Shown here one piece after another: positions 17,285-26,278 of a stretch of DNA of 64,000 nt. The notes under the pieces were generated by a model that had not been told where the DNA came from, did no database searches, and saw only the letters and a program-made list of their open reading frames with translations. Numbering within the stretch: the first letter of the stretch is position 1; every line of letters starts with the position of its first letter. The stretch covers positions 149,265-213,264 of the forward strand of contig NZ_JAAGOX010000056.1 of NCBI RefSeq assembly GCF_010500245.1, in the 5' to 3' direction. Position numbers and translations under genes: made by a program. The stretch comes from Ruegeria sp. PrR005. GTDB taxonomy: Bacteria > Pseudomonadota > Alphaproteobacteria > Rhodobacterales > Rhodobacteraceae.

Positions 17285-19018
17285 ATGCGCAGGTATCTTT
17301 TGTCCGCAGCCGCGGTTTGCGCCGTGGTCGCGGGACAGGCAGCCTATGCCGATGAGGCCGCTGCCAAGAAATGGATTGACGAAGAGTTTCAACCCTCGGT
17401 CCTGTCCAAGGACGAGCAAATGGCCGAGATGCAATGGTTCATCAAGGCGGCCGAGCCCTATAAGGGCATGGAGATCAACGTGCTGTCCGAGGGAATTCCC
17501 ACGCACAGCTACGAATCCGAAGTGCTGACCAAGGCCTTTGAGGAAATCACCGGCATCAAGGTGAACCACCAGATCCTGGGCGAGGGCGAGGTCGTTCAGG
17601 CCGTGCAGACCCAGATGCAGACCAAGCGGAACCTGTATGACGCCTATGTCAACGATTCTGACCTGATCGGCACCCATTCGCGCCTGCAACTGGCCTATAA
17701 CCTGACCGACATGATGGCGGGTGATTTCAAGGACGTGACCAACCCCGGTCTCGACCTGGCCGATTTCATGGGCACCCAGTTCACCACCGGTCCCGATGGT
17801 GACCTGTACCAGCTGCCCGATCAGCAGTTCGCCAACCTCTACTGGTTCCGCAAGGACTGGTTCGACCGCGAGGATCTTAAGGCAGCGTTCAAGGCCAAAT
17901 ACGGCTATGAACTGGGCGTGCCGGTCAACTGGTCGGCCTACGAGGATATCGCCGAGTTCTTCAGCGAGGATGTCAAGGAAATCGACGGCACCGCGATCTA
18001 TGGCCACATGGATTACGGCAAGCGCGCACCCGACCTGGGTTGGCGGATGACCGACGCCTGGCTGTCGATGGCCGGCGCCGGATCCAAGGGCGAGCCGAAC
18101 GGTATCCCGATCGACGAATGGGGCATCCGCATGGAAGCGGGTTCCTGCAACCCGGCGGGCGCCAGCGTGACCCGTGGTGGTGCCGCCAACGGCCCGGCGG
18201 CGGTCTATGCGATCCGCAAGTGGGATGAATGGCTGCGCAAATATGCACCCCCGGGTGCCGCGTCCTATGACTTCTACCAGTCGCTGCCGGCGCTGGCCCA
18301 AGGCAACGTGGCCCAGCAGATCTTCTGGTACACCGCCTTTACCGCCGACATGGTCAAGCCGCAGTCCGAAGGCAACAACACCGTGGATGGCGATGGCAAC
18401 CCGCTGTGGCGGATGGCACCCAGCCCGCATGGCCCCTATTGGGAAGACGGCCAGAAGGTGGGCTATCAGGACGTGGGGTCGTGGACCATCCTCAACTCCA
18501 CCCCGCTGGATCGTGCACAGGCGGCATGGCTCTATGCCCAGTTCGTGGTCTCCAAGACCGTAGACGTGAAGAAAAGCCATGTTGGCCTGACCTTCATCCG
18601 CGACAGCTCGGTCAATCACGAGAGCTTTTCGGAACGCGCGTCGAAACTGGGTGGTCTGGTGGAATTCTACCGCTCGCCCGACCGGGTGCGCTGGTCGCCC
18701 ACCGGCATCAACGTGCCGGATTACCCCAAGCTGGCCCAGATCTGGTGGCAGCAGATCGGCGACGTGAACTCTGGTGCCTTTACCCCGCAAGAGGCGATGG
18801 ACCGTCTGGCGTTCGAAATGGACACCGTGATGGCCCGGATGCAGGCAGCGGACGAGGCAGCGAATGTCTATGGCGGCTGCGGCCCGCGCCTGAACGAAGA
18901 GAAGGACGCCGAATGGTGGTTCGCCAATGGCGGTGCCAAGCCCAAGCTGGACAACGAAAAGCCGCAGGGCGAGACCGTCAACTATGACGAACTGGTCGCG
19001 CGCTGGGCCAAGAACTGA
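17285..19018 (+). CDS. ABC transporter substrate-binding protein, GlpV-like (large family-1 type)
   Basis: 577 residues, unusually long for a solute-binding protein and matching the GlpV-type binding proteins of alphaproteobacterial glycerol importers. A Sec signal peptide (MRRYLLSAAAVCAVVAGQ, cleavage after AYA) places it in the periplasm. The start at 17285 follows AGGGAGGA with 4-6 bp spacing; an in-frame ATG 45 bp upstream lacks one. It is the first gene of a six-gene operon whose order (binding protein, two ATPases, two permeases, small membrane protein) matches GlpV-S-T-P-Q-U components. No glycerol kinase or dehydrogenase is nearby, and the operon directly follows hydroxyproline genes, so the ligand could be a hydroxyproline-related solute. 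Confidence 0.86.
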   Translation: MRRYLLSAAAVCAVVAGQAAYADEAAAKKWIDEEFQPSVLSKDEQMAEMQWFIKAAEPYKGMEINVLSEGIPTHSYESEVLTKAFEEITGIKVNHQILGEGEVVQAVQTQMQTKRNLYDAYVNDSDLIGTHSRLQLAYNLTDMMAGDFKDVTNPGLDLADFMGTQFTTGPDGDLYQLPDQQFANLYWFRKDWFDREDLKAAFKAKYGYELGVPVNWSAYEDIAEFFSEDVKEIDGTAIYGHMDYGKRAPDLGWRMTDAWLSMAGAGSKGEPNGIPIDEWGIRMEAGSCNPAGASVTRGGAANGPAAVYAIRKWDEWLRKYAPPGAASYDFYQSLPALAQGNVAQQIFWYTAFTADMVKPQSEGNNTVDGDGNPLWRMAPSPHGPYWEDGQKVGYQDVGSWTILNSTPLDRAQAAWLYAQFVVSKTVDVKKSHVGLTFIRDSSVNHESFSERASKLGGLVEFYRSPDRVRWSPTGINVPDYPKLAQIWWQQIGDVNSGAFTPQEAMDRLAFEMDTVMARMQAADEAANVYGGCGPRLNEEKDAEWWFANGGAKPKLDNEKPQGETVNYDELVARWAKN

Positions 19019-19063
19019 TCTGGCTTCCTGATGGGCGGGGTCGTGAGTGAACCTGCCCTTCCA

Positions 19064-19092
19064 GCCCCGGGGAACCTTCCGGTCTCCGGGGC
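19064..19092 (+). repeat. Stem-loop between binding-protein gene and ATPase gene
   Basis: Ten-base arms GCCCCGGGGA (19064-19073) and TCTCCGGGGC (19083-19092) pair with one G-U and a 9-nt loop. No T-run follows. Stem-loops in this position commonly protect the binding-protein mRNA or partly end transcription, so the binding protein is made in excess over the ATPases and permeases. Confidence 0.6.
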
Positions 19093-19130
19093 CTCACTGA
19101 CCAAAAGAACCGGCCGAAAGCTTTGGGACG

Positions 19131-20195
19131 ATGGCACTCGAACTCAGAAACGTAACCAAGCGCGTCGGCGCCGACCTGCATATCAAGGAGACCTCGCTGG
19201 TCCTTGAGACGGGTCACTTCAATGTCCTGCTTGGCGCGACCGGCGCGGGCAAGACCTCGCTGATCAAGATGATGGCCGGGCTCGACCCGGTGGCCAGCGG
19301 CCAGATCCTGATGGATGGTCAGGACGTGACCGGGCAGAGCACCCAGAAACGCAACATCAGCCTGGTGCACCAGTTTTTCATCAACTATCCGCATATGACG
19401 GTGTTCGACAACATCGCCTCGCCGCTCAAGGTGGCGGGCCTGCCGAAATCCGAGATTCAGGGCCGGGTCGAACATGCCGCCGATATCCTGAAGCTGCGCC
19501 CGATGCTGCACCGGCGCCCGCACGAATTGTCGGGCGGTCAGCAGCAACGCACCGCGCTGGCCCGCGCCATAGCCAAGAAAAGCCGCGCGGTGTTCCTGGA
19601 CGAGCCGCTGGCCAATCTCGACTATAAATTGCGCGAGGAGTTGCGCGACCAGCTGCCCGACCTGTTTGCGGGCCGGGGCGCGGTGGTGGTCTATGCCACC
19701 TCGGAACCCGAAGAGGCGCTCTTGTTGGGCGGGCAGACCGCGCTGATGGAGGACGGTCGGGTGACCCAGTTCGGCCCTACCGCTACGATCTATCGCGACC
19801 CGTCCAATGTACTGGCCGCGCAGGTCTTTTCGGACCCGCCGATCAACACGGCCGAGATCGTCAAGCAGGGCGACACCGCCCGCATGGGCACCGATGTCAG
19901 CTGGACGCTCTCGGGCGCGGCTGCCGGTCTGGCGGATGGCCCTTATGTGATCGCGATCCGGCCCCATCACGTGTCGCCTGTCGCCTCGTCCGAGGCCACC
20001 GTGACCCTGTCGGGCCGGGTGCAGGTGACCGAGCTGTCCGGCTCGGAAAGCTCGGCACATTTCGACATGGGCAGCGGCAGCTGGGTGTCGCTTGCTCCGG
20101 GTGTTCATCCCTACCGGGTGGGCGAAATGCATGAATTTTATATGGATCCATCGGCGGCCTATGTGTTCGCGCCCGATGGCTCCCGCGTGGCGTGA
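19131..20195 (+). CDS. ABC transporter ATPase 1 (GlpS-like)
   Basis: 354 residues of the CUT1/MalK-type ATPase family: Walker A GATGAGKT, signature LSGGQQQR, Walker B AVFLDEPL, and a C-terminal regulatory TOBE-like domain from about residue 240. It deviates from the consensus in two places: the switch histidine region reads VYATSEPEEAL where MalK has THDQ, and Q-loop sequence VHQFF is used. Such divergence is common in the first of two paired ATPases and suggests an asymmetric heterodimer with the next gene product. It supplies energy for import through the two permeases downstream. Confidence 0.88.
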   Translation: MALELRNVTKRVGADLHIKETSLVLETGHFNVLLGATGAGKTSLIKMMAGLDPVASGQILMDGQDVTGQSTQKRNISLVHQFFINYPHMTVFDNIASPLKVAGLPKSEIQGRVEHAADILKLRPMLHRRPHELSGGQQQRTALARAIAKKSRAVFLDEPLANLDYKLREELRDQLPDLFAGRGAVVVYATSEPEEALLLGGQTALMEDGRVTQFGPTATIYRDPSNVLAAQVFSDPPINTAEIVKQGDTARMGTDVSWTLSGAAAGLADGPYVIAIRPHHVSPVASSEATVTLSGRVQVTELSGSESSAHFDMGSGSWVSLAPGVHPYRVGEMHEFYMDPSAAYVFAPDGSRVA

Positions 20196-20202
20196 GGCGC
20201 AG

Positions 20203-21288
20203 ATGGCGAAAATTACCCTCTCCAAGCTGCGACACAGCTATTACCCGAACCCGAAAACGCTCGATGACTATGCGTTGAAGGAGATCGACCTGGACTGGAC
20301 CGATGGCGGCGCCTATGCGCTGCTTGGTCCATCGGGCTGTGGCAAGTCCACGCTTCTCAACATCATTTCGGGCCTGCTGGTCCCGTCCGAGGGGCGGATC
20401 CTGTTCGACGGGCAGGACGTGACCGAACTGCCCCCCGACAAGCGCAACATCGCGCAGGTGTTCCAGTTTCCGGTGATCTACGACACGATGACTGTCTACG
20501 ACAACCTCGCCTTTCCCCTTCGCAACCGGGGCCGGGATGAGGCCACGGTGCGCGAGCGGGTCACTGCGATTGCCGAGATGCTGGAACTGTCCGACCTGCT
20601 CGACCGCAAGGCCGCGCATCTGAGCCCGGATAACAAGCAGAAGATCTCTATGGGGCGCGGGCTGGTGCGGCAGGACGTCAATGTAGTGATGTTCGACGAA
20701 CCGCTCACCGTGATCGACCCGCATCTGAAATGGAAACTGCGCTCCAAGCTCAAGGAACTGCACCAGCGGGTCCGCGCAACGATGATCTATGTCACCCATG
20801 ACCAGACCGAGGCGCTGACATTCGCCGATCAGGTGGTGGTAATGCAAGAGGGCGAGGTGGTGCAGATCGGCACCCCGGTCGAACTGTTCGACCGGCCCGC
20901 GCATACCTTTGTCGGCCATTTCATCGGCTCGCCCGGCATGAACATCCTGCCCGCCGAAGTGTCGGACGGCGTGGCGCGGTTCGCCGGTCAGGCGATCCCG
21001 CTCGAAGGGCCGATTACCGCCGCACCCGGCGCCCGGACCGAGATCGGCATCCGCCCGGAATTCGTGTCACTGGGCCAGTTCGGCTTGCCCGCCACCGTCA
21101 CCAAGGTCTCGGATGTGGGGCGCCATACGGTGGTGGAATGCGAGGTCGCGGGCAGCCGCGTCAACGCCATCGTCAGCGGACCCGGCCCCAAAAAGGGTGC
21201 AATCGTGCAACTGGAATTCCGTCGCGACCAGACCCGGCTTTATGCCGATGGCTGGCTGGCGAGTGAGGCCGCGGAGGGCGCCGCATGA
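20203..21288 (+). CDS. ABC transporter ATPase 2 (GlpT-like)
   Basis: 361 residues from the ATG at 20203, 7 bp after the previous stop; in-frame upstream starts overlap the previous gene. It has Walker A GPSGCGKS, Walker B VVMFDEPLTVID and the canonical switch THDQTEALTFAD, so this subunit keeps the complete catalytic set. The signature is degenerate (LSPDNKQKISMGRG instead of LSGGQQQR). The partner has a good signature but an altered switch, so the two ATPases look complementary: one composite site competent, the other degenerate. The stop overlaps the next ATG (ATGA). Confidence 0.88.
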   Translation: MAKITLSKLRHSYYPNPKTLDDYALKEIDLDWTDGGAYALLGPSGCGKSTLLNIISGLLVPSEGRILFDGQDVTELPPDKRNIAQVFQFPVIYDTMTVYDNLAFPLRNRGRDEATVRERVTAIAEMLELSDLLDRKAAHLSPDNKQKISMGRGLVRQDVNVVMFDEPLTVIDPHLKWKLRSKLKELHQRVRATMIYVTHDQTEALTFADQVVVMQEGEVVQIGTPVELFDRPAHTFVGHFIGSPGMNILPAEVSDGVARFAGQAIPLEGPITAAPGARTEIGIRPEFVSLGQFGLPATVTKVSDVGRHTVVECEVAGSRVNAIVSGPGPKKGAIVQLEFRRDQTRLYADGWLASEAAEGAA

Positions 21289-22148
21289 AGACCGAAAATC
21301 AAAAGGCCTGGTTCTTTGTCCTGCCGGTTTTGCTGCTGGTGGCCTTCAATGCGCTGATCCCGATGATGACGGTGGTCAACTATTCGGTGCAGGAGACCTT
21401 TGGCGACAACGTTTTCTTCTGGCAGGGGCTCGACTGGTTTGAACAAATTCTGAGGTCAGACCGGTTCCACGCTGCGCTTGGACGGCAGTTTCTGTTCACT
21501 TTCCTGATATTGATCATCGAAGTGCCCCTTGGTATTGCGATTGCGCTGTCGATGCCGCGCAAGGGGATCTGGGTGCCGGTCTGCCTGGTGCTGATGGCCC
21601 TGCCGATGCTGATCCCGTGGAACGTGGTGGGCGCGATGTGGAACATTTTCACACTGCCCGATATCGGCCTCTTGGGCTATTTCCTGAACCATGTCATGGG
21701 AATAGACTATGACATGACGCAGGATCCGCTGGCGGCCTGGATCACCATCGTCACCATGGATGTCTGGCACTGGACCTCGCTGGTGGTTCTGCTGAGCTAC
21801 GCGGGCCTCGTCTCGATCCCGGACGCATATTACCAGGCGGCAAAGATCGACGGCGCGTCGAACTGGGCAGTGTTCCGTTTTATCCAGCTGCCCAAGATGA
21901 AGACGGTGCTGACCATTGCCATCCTGCTGCGGTTCATGGACAGCTTCAACATCTATACCGAACCCTTTGTTATGACGGGGGGCGGTCCCGGCAATTCGAC
22001 CACGCTTTTGTCGATCGACCTGGTCAAGATCGCACTGGGGCAGTTCGATCTGGGTCCGGCGGCCGCGATGAGCCTGATCTATTTCGCCATCACCCTGCTG
22101 GTCAGCTGGCTGTTCTATACGCTGATGACCAAGGACGACCTGAACTGA
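21285..22148 (+). CDS. ABC transporter permease 1 (GlpP-like, MalF-type)
   Basis: 287 residues with six predicted membrane segments and the EAA loop YYQAAKIDGASNWAVFRFIQLP that docks on the ATPase. It belongs to the CUT1 inner-membrane permeases. It overlaps the ATPase gene by 4 bp and is 11 bp upstream of the second permease gene. With that partner it forms the translocation pathway for the ligand bound by the GlpV-like protein. Confidence 0.88.
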   Translation: MKTENQKAWFFVLPVLLLVAFNALIPMMTVVNYSVQETFGDNVFFWQGLDWFEQILRSDRFHAALGRQFLFTFLILIIEVPLGIAIALSMPRKGIWVPVCLVLMALPMLIPWNVVGAMWNIFTLPDIGLLGYFLNHVMGIDYDMTQDPLAAWITIVTMDVWHWTSLVVLLSYAGLVSIPDAYYQAAKIDGASNWAVFRFIQLPKMKTVLTIAILLRFMDSFNIYTEPFVMTGGGPGNSTTLLSIDLVKIALGQFDLGPAAAMSLIYFAITLLVSWLFYTLMTKDDLN

Positions 22149-22159
22149 GGACGACAGAT

Positions 22160-22957
22160 ATGCAGAAAAGAACCATCGTCCCCATCGTCTACATCCTGTT
22201 CCTGATGCTGCCGATCTATTGGCTGGTGGCGATGAGCTTTAAAACGACGAACGAGATCCTGGCGGGATTCTCGTTGTTCCCGCAGACCTTTACGCTGGAG
22301 AATTACCAGACCATCTTCACCGATCCCACCTGGTATTGGGGATACATCAACTCGATCCTCTATGTCACGATGAACACGGTGATTTCGGTCGCGGTGTCGC
22401 TGCCGGCGGCCTATGCGTTCAGCCGGTATCGGTTCCTGGGCGACAAACAGCTGTTCTTCTGGCTGCTTACCAACCGGATGGCGCCGGCGGCGGTGTTCGC
22501 GTTGCCGTTCTTCCAGCTCTATTCGGCGGTGGGCCTGTTTGACACCCATCTGGCGGTGGCACTGGCGCATTGCCTGTTCAACATCCCGCTGGCGGTCTGG
22601 ATCCTCGAAGGCTTCATGCGGGGAATTCCCAAGGAGCTGGACGAGACCGCCTTTGTCGACGGCTATTCCTTTCCCCGCTTCTTTGCCACCATCTTTGTCC
22701 CCTCGATCAAGGCGGGCGTGGGGGTGGCGGCGTTCTTCTGCTTCATGTTCTCCTGGGTCGAGATGCTGCTGGCCAAGACGCTGACCGCGGTCGACGCGAA
22801 ACCCATTGCCGCCACCATGACCAAGACCGCATCAAGCGCGGGCTATGAACTGGGGCTGTTGGCGGCGGCGGGGACATTGACGATCATTCCGGGCGCGATC
22901 GTGATCTGGTTCGTCCGCAACTACATTGCCAAGGGCTTTGCGATGGGGAGGGTGTGA
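22160..22957 (+). CDS. ABC transporter permease 2 (GlpQ-like, MalG-type)
   Basis: 265 residues, six predicted membrane segments, and the EAA motif ELDETAFVDGYSFPRFFATIFVP. MalG-type features include the N-terminal signal-anchor-like helix and the LPIYWLVAMSFK periplasmic lead-in. It is preceded by AGGACGACAG and ends on a TGATG overlap with the small membrane protein gene. It pairs with the preceding permease. Confidence 0.88.
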   Translation: MQKRTIVPIVYILFLMLPIYWLVAMSFKTTNEILAGFSLFPQTFTLENYQTIFTDPTWYWGYINSILYVTMNTVISVAVSLPAAYAFSRYRFLGDKQLFFWLLTNRMAPAAVFALPFFQLYSAVGLFDTHLAVALAHCLFNIPLAVWILEGFMRGIPKELDETAFVDGYSFPRFFATIFVPSIKAGVGVAAFFCFMFSWVEMLLAKTLTAVDAKPIAATMTKTASSAGYELGLLAAAGTLTIIPGAIVIWFVRNYIAKGFAMGRV

Positions 22958-23235
22958 TGTTTTCATGGATGGCCTGGACCTGGCCCACAGCCCTGTTGTT
23001 CATCGGCATCTTCAGCGCCATCGGGGTGTTGGTGGTGTTGGAAATCCGGCACCCGGGCGGCGCGATGCGCAAGGGTGTACTGGGTCTGACCACGACCCGG
23101 GGCGACCGGCTGTTCATCAGCCTCTTGGGGACCTCCTACATCTTTCTGGCCTGGCTGGGGCTGTTCGGCCTGCCGCTGTGGGGGCCGCTGGCGCTGTCGA
23201 TCTGCTGGGGCGTGTTCTGCTTCTGGAAGGTGTGA
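22957..23235 (+). CDS. Small membrane protein, DUF2160/GlpU-like
   Basis: 92 residues with two or three hydrophobic helices (about residues 10-30, 50-70 and 75-90) and the charged loop EIRHPGGAMRKGVLGLTTTRGDR between them. Small DUF2160 proteins are found only with GlpVSTPQ-type importers, and this one closes the operon in the same position. Its role is unknown; an accessory subunit of the permease complex is plausible. The ATG overlaps the previous stop. A GTG immediately upstream could also serve as start. Confidence 0.75.
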   Translation: MFSWMAWTWPTALLFIGIFSAIGVLVVLEIRHPGGAMRKGVLGLTTTRGDRLFISLLGTSYIFLAWLGLFGLPLWGPLALSICWGVFCFWKV

Positions 23236-23282
23236 CGGGTCTCTTAAAAAAGTAGTTTTCAACGGCTCCGTCTGTCCCTAGC

Positions 23283-23717
23283 ATGGATCGGAATTCAAGG
23301 ATGAAGCGGACAACCCACCCGATGGCGCGCAAACAGGAACGTTCCCTGCTGACCGAGGTCGAACTGGAATTCATGACCGTGGTCTGGGACATCGGCGGCG
23401 GCACCGTACGTGACATCCTGGCCGAGCTGAACAAGGCGCAGACCCGCGCCTATACCTCGGTTGCAACCGTGCTGAAGATAATGGAGCAAAAGGGTTTTCT
23501 GACCTCCGAGCGGCATGACCGCTCGCTGGTCTATCGCCCCGCCGTTCCCAAGGAAGAGTACCAACGAACAACACTCAAGGACCTTTCGAGCAAACTTTTC
23601 GATGGCGCACCGGCGGCTCTGGTTGCCCGCCTGGTGGACGACGAAGAGGTGACGGACGACATGCTCGAAAGCATGCGGGCCTTGCTGAATGAAAGGTTGG
23701 GAGACAATGGACGGTGA
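23283..23717 (+). CDS. BlaI/MecI/CopY-family transcriptional repressor
   Basis: 144 residues: a winged helix (LTEVELEFMTVVWDIGGGTVRDIL..., recognition helix around AYTSVATVLKIMEQKG) and a C-terminal dimerisation helix pair. These repressors are removed from DNA when a membrane M56 peptidase, encoded next, senses a signal and cleaves them; a protease-site-like stretch lies in the middle. There is no clear Shine-Dalgarno at the first ATG, so a start at 23301 or 23322 or a leaderless transcript is possible. The gene overlaps the peptidase gene by 11 bp. No beta-lactamase gene is adjacent, so the regulon is elsewhere. Confidence 0.87.
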   Translation: MDRNSRMKRTTHPMARKQERSLLTEVELEFMTVVWDIGGGTVRDILAELNKAQTRAYTSVATVLKIMEQKGFLTSERHDRSLVYRPAVPKEEYQRTTLKDLSSKLFDGAPAALVARLVDDEEVTDDMLESMRALLNERLGDNGR

Positions 23718-24840
23718 AGCGCTTCTGAATGCCTATCTCGATCTGAACCTTCTGTTTGTGGCCGGGGTCGCGATCTGGTCCCTGCTGCGATGGGGCTTGG
23801 CACATGGCCGGTTGGGCCGCGCCTATCGCCCGCAACTGCGGCTCTTGAACGGTCTGACGGTTCTGCTGGTCGCCTCGCCCCTGCTGGCGCTGGGGCTGAC
23901 CACCTGGGTCGTTGCGCAGCCGCCCAATATTCCGGACATGCTGGTGCGTCAGTATCTCTACGGCAATGTCGGGCTGTCGGCGACCCAGTTCGAGGCCCTG
24001 TTGGGCCTGCGCGAGGATCTGGTGCGCGACCTGATGGCCCAGCGCGAGGTCTGGGCGCAGGTTGTCGCCGTGACCTTTGCCGCGGGCTTTCTGGCCTGTG
24101 TTCTCCACGTGCTGTTGTCAGTGCTGCGGTTGAAACGCAGCCTGTCGAATGCCTTTGCCTGGAAACGCATCGGCCGGGTTCACATCCTGCTCAGCGACAC
24201 GGCGCGTGTCGCCTATTCGACCCGAGGATTGCGCAACCGCTACGTGGTGCTGCCGCTGGCGCTGCTGGATCATCCGCAGGATCTGAAGATGACCGTCGCG
24301 CATGAGGTGCAGCATTTCCGCCAGGCCGATATCGAATGCGAATTCCTGCTGGAACTGCTGCGTCCGCTGGTGTTCTGGAATCCGGCCTTTTTCCTATGGC
24401 GCCGTCAGGTCCGGATGCTGCGGGAGTATGCCTGTGATCAGGCCTTGATCGGGCGGCCGCATTTCGATGTCCGCGCCTATTGCGAATGCCTGATCCGCGC
24501 CTGTGCCGCAGCGGCCCAGAACCGGACCTTCTTTGCCCGTACGACACCGACCGTGGCGCTGGTCGACCGGCGTGAAACACGCCGCCCCTCTAGCCTGAGG
24601 AACCGGATTGTCGCGGTGACCGCCAATGGCGAAGCACAAGCCGGTGCAGCGGCCTGGATGATGATCTCGGGCCTGCTGGTGGCGGCCGTGCTGGCCACGA
24701 TGCTGATCATGCAGCGGTCGGGAGACTGGAGCCATGACCGCATCATGTTGTCGACCATCGTCAATCTCGAACGGATGGCGCAGCGCAACGCAAACGTGGC
24801 CAGCCCGTTCCAGGGCGGTTTCGTCAGCGCCTCCCGCTGA
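23707..24840 (+). CDS. M56-family (BlaR1-like) membrane metallopeptidase
   Basis: 377 residues starting at the ATG at 23707 behind GGGAGA. There are several membrane helices (about 15-30, 45-70, 110-135 and 315-335), and the cytosolic zinc protease motif HEVQH is at roughly residue 200, followed by the third-ligand helix FRQADIECE. Unlike BlaR1 there is no extracellular penicillin-binding sensor domain after the last helix; only about 40 residues follow. It probably cleaves or inactivates the BlaI-like repressor encoded upstream in response to an unknown envelope signal. The pair is not linked in function to the flanking catabolic modules in any way visible here. Confidence 0.85.
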   Translation: MDGEALLNAYLDLNLLFVAGVAIWSLLRWGLAHGRLGRAYRPQLRLLNGLTVLLVASPLLALGLTTWVVAQPPNIPDMLVRQYLYGNVGLSATQFEALLGLREDLVRDLMAQREVWAQVVAVTFAAGFLACVLHVLLSVLRLKRSLSNAFAWKRIGRVHILLSDTARVAYSTRGLRNRYVVLPLALLDHPQDLKMTVAHEVQHFRQADIECEFLLELLRPLVFWNPAFFLWRRQVRMLREYACDQALIGRPHFDVRAYCECLIRACAAAAQNRTFFARTTPTVALVDRRETRRPSSLRNRIVAVTANGEAQAGAAAWMMISGLLVAAVLATMLIMQRSGDWSHDRIMLSTIVNLERMAQRNANVASPFQGGFVSASR

Positions 24841-24863
24841 TCGTCCAAGCACCTGCGGCTTAG

Positions 24864-24881
24864 GCATTGCCGAAGCAATGC
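24864..24881. repeat. Perfect 7-bp stem-loop in the 24841-24986 gap
   Basis: GCATTGC and GCAATGC flank a CGAA tetraloop. No T-run follows. A second small inverted repeat with GCATT/AATGC arms lies at 24902-24914. They could end the M56 transcript or be regulator sites for the monooxygenase operon. Confidence 0.4.
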
Positions 24882-24986
24882 GTAATCAAATCGTATTTCC
24901 AGCATTTCGAATGCGTCATTACTGTCGGCCCAACGCAAACGCGATTGGTCCAACCGTGACCAGCGCAGAAGAAGGGGCAGGGGACG

Positions 24987-26246
24987 ATGGGCGAACGCAT
25001 AGATACGCTGGTGGTCGGCGCAGGTCAGGCCGGGATCGCGATGAGCGAACATCTCGGCAAGCAGGGCGTGCCTCATCTGGTGCTGGAGAAAAACCGCGTG
25101 GCCGAAGCCTGGCGTTCGGGCCGCTGGGATGCGCTGGTGGCCAATGGTCCGGCCTGGCACGACCGGTTCCCGAACCTTGAACATGAGAGCTGCGGGCCGG
25201 ATGCCTTTCCGACCAAGGAGAAAGTGGCCGACTACCTCTGTGCCTATGCCGAGATGGTGAATGCCCCGATCCGCACCGGTGTTGAGGTTCGCCGCGCCAG
25301 CCGGTTGCCCGGTCGGTCTGGTTTTCGGGTGGAAACCTCGGATGGCGTGATCGAGGCGCAGCGGATCGTTGCCGCAACTGGTGCGTTTCAGCACCCTGTG
25401 GTGCCAAGGCTGGTACCCGAAGACAGCGGCGTGACGCAGATGCATTCCTTTGACTATCGCAACCCCGGTCAGTTGCCCGAGGGCGCGGTGCTGGTTGTGG
25501 GCGGCGGGTCCTCCGGCGCGCAGATCGCCGACGAATTGAACCGCGCCGGGCGCAAGGTATTCCTGTCGATAGGCGCGCATGACCGGCCGCCGCGCGCCTA
25601 TCGCGGGCGTGATTATTGCTGGTGGCTGGGGGTTCTGGGCCTTTGGGATCAGGCGGCGCTGGAACCCGGACGCGAACATGTCGCCATCGCGGTCAGCGGC
25701 GCCTATGGCGGGGCCACGATGGATTTCCGGCGGCTGGCGAGCGAGGGCGTCACCCTGATGGGTGTGACGAAGTCCTATGGCAATGGAGCCCTGCATTTCG
25801 CCGATGATCTTGCCGCCAACATCGCCGATGGTGACGCCAACTACCTGTCGGTGCTGGATGCCGCAGACGCCTATGCCGAACGCATGGGGCTCGACCTGCC
25901 CGAAGAGCCCGAGGCGCGCGCCGCCTGGCCCGATCCGGCCTGCCTGACCCATCCGATCCTGGACCTAAATCTGGCACAGGAAGGAGTGTCCACCATCATC
26001 TGGGCCACCGGGTTCCGGCAGGATTTCGGCTGGCTGGAGGTGGATGCCTTTGACGAGGCAGGCAGACCCGTTCACCAGCGCGGCGTCTCACAAGAGCCGG
26101 GGGTCTATTTCCTGGGGTTGCCGTGGCAGTCACGACGCGGCTCGACATTCATCTGGGGTGTCTGGCACGATGCCAAGCACGTGGCCGACCAGATCGCGAT
26201 CCAGCGCAACTACGAAGCCTACAGCCCCGCCGGGGCGCAAGCCTGA
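24987..26246 (+). CDS. FAD-dependent NAD(P)H oxidoreductase / flavin monooxygenase-like
   Basis: 419 residues with two dinucleotide motifs, FAD-binding VVGAGQAGIAMSEHL at the N-terminus and NADP-binding VVGGGSSGAQIAD near residue 170. A C-terminal ATGFRQDF motif is typical of group B flavin monooxygenases and related thioredoxin-reductase-like enzymes. It may oxygenate the pathway substrate or pass electrons to the Rieske oxygenases encoded next, for which no ferredoxin or reductase gene is present. It is the first gene of the oxygenase cluster, preceded by GGGGCAGGGGACG. The substrate is not recognisable. Confidence 0.82.
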   Translation: MGERIDTLVVGAGQAGIAMSEHLGKQGVPHLVLEKNRVAEAWRSGRWDALVANGPAWHDRFPNLEHESCGPDAFPTKEKVADYLCAYAEMVNAPIRTGVEVRRASRLPGRSGFRVETSDGVIEAQRIVAATGAFQHPVVPRLVPEDSGVTQMHSFDYRNPGQLPEGAVLVVGGGSSGAQIADELNRAGRKVFLSIGAHDRPPRAYRGRDYCWWLGVLGLWDQAALEPGREHVAIAVSGAYGGATMDFRRLASEGVTLMGVTKSYGNGALHFADDLAANIADGDANYLSVLDAADAYAERMGLDLPEEPEARAAWPDPACLTHPILDLNLAQEGVSTIIWATGFRQDFGWLEVDAFDEAGRPVHQRGVSQEPGVYFLGLPWQSRRGSTFIWGVWHDAKHVADQIAIQRNYEAYSPAGAQA

Positions 26247-26278
26247 CCATCTGACGACCGCAAGGAAAGAGACGCATC

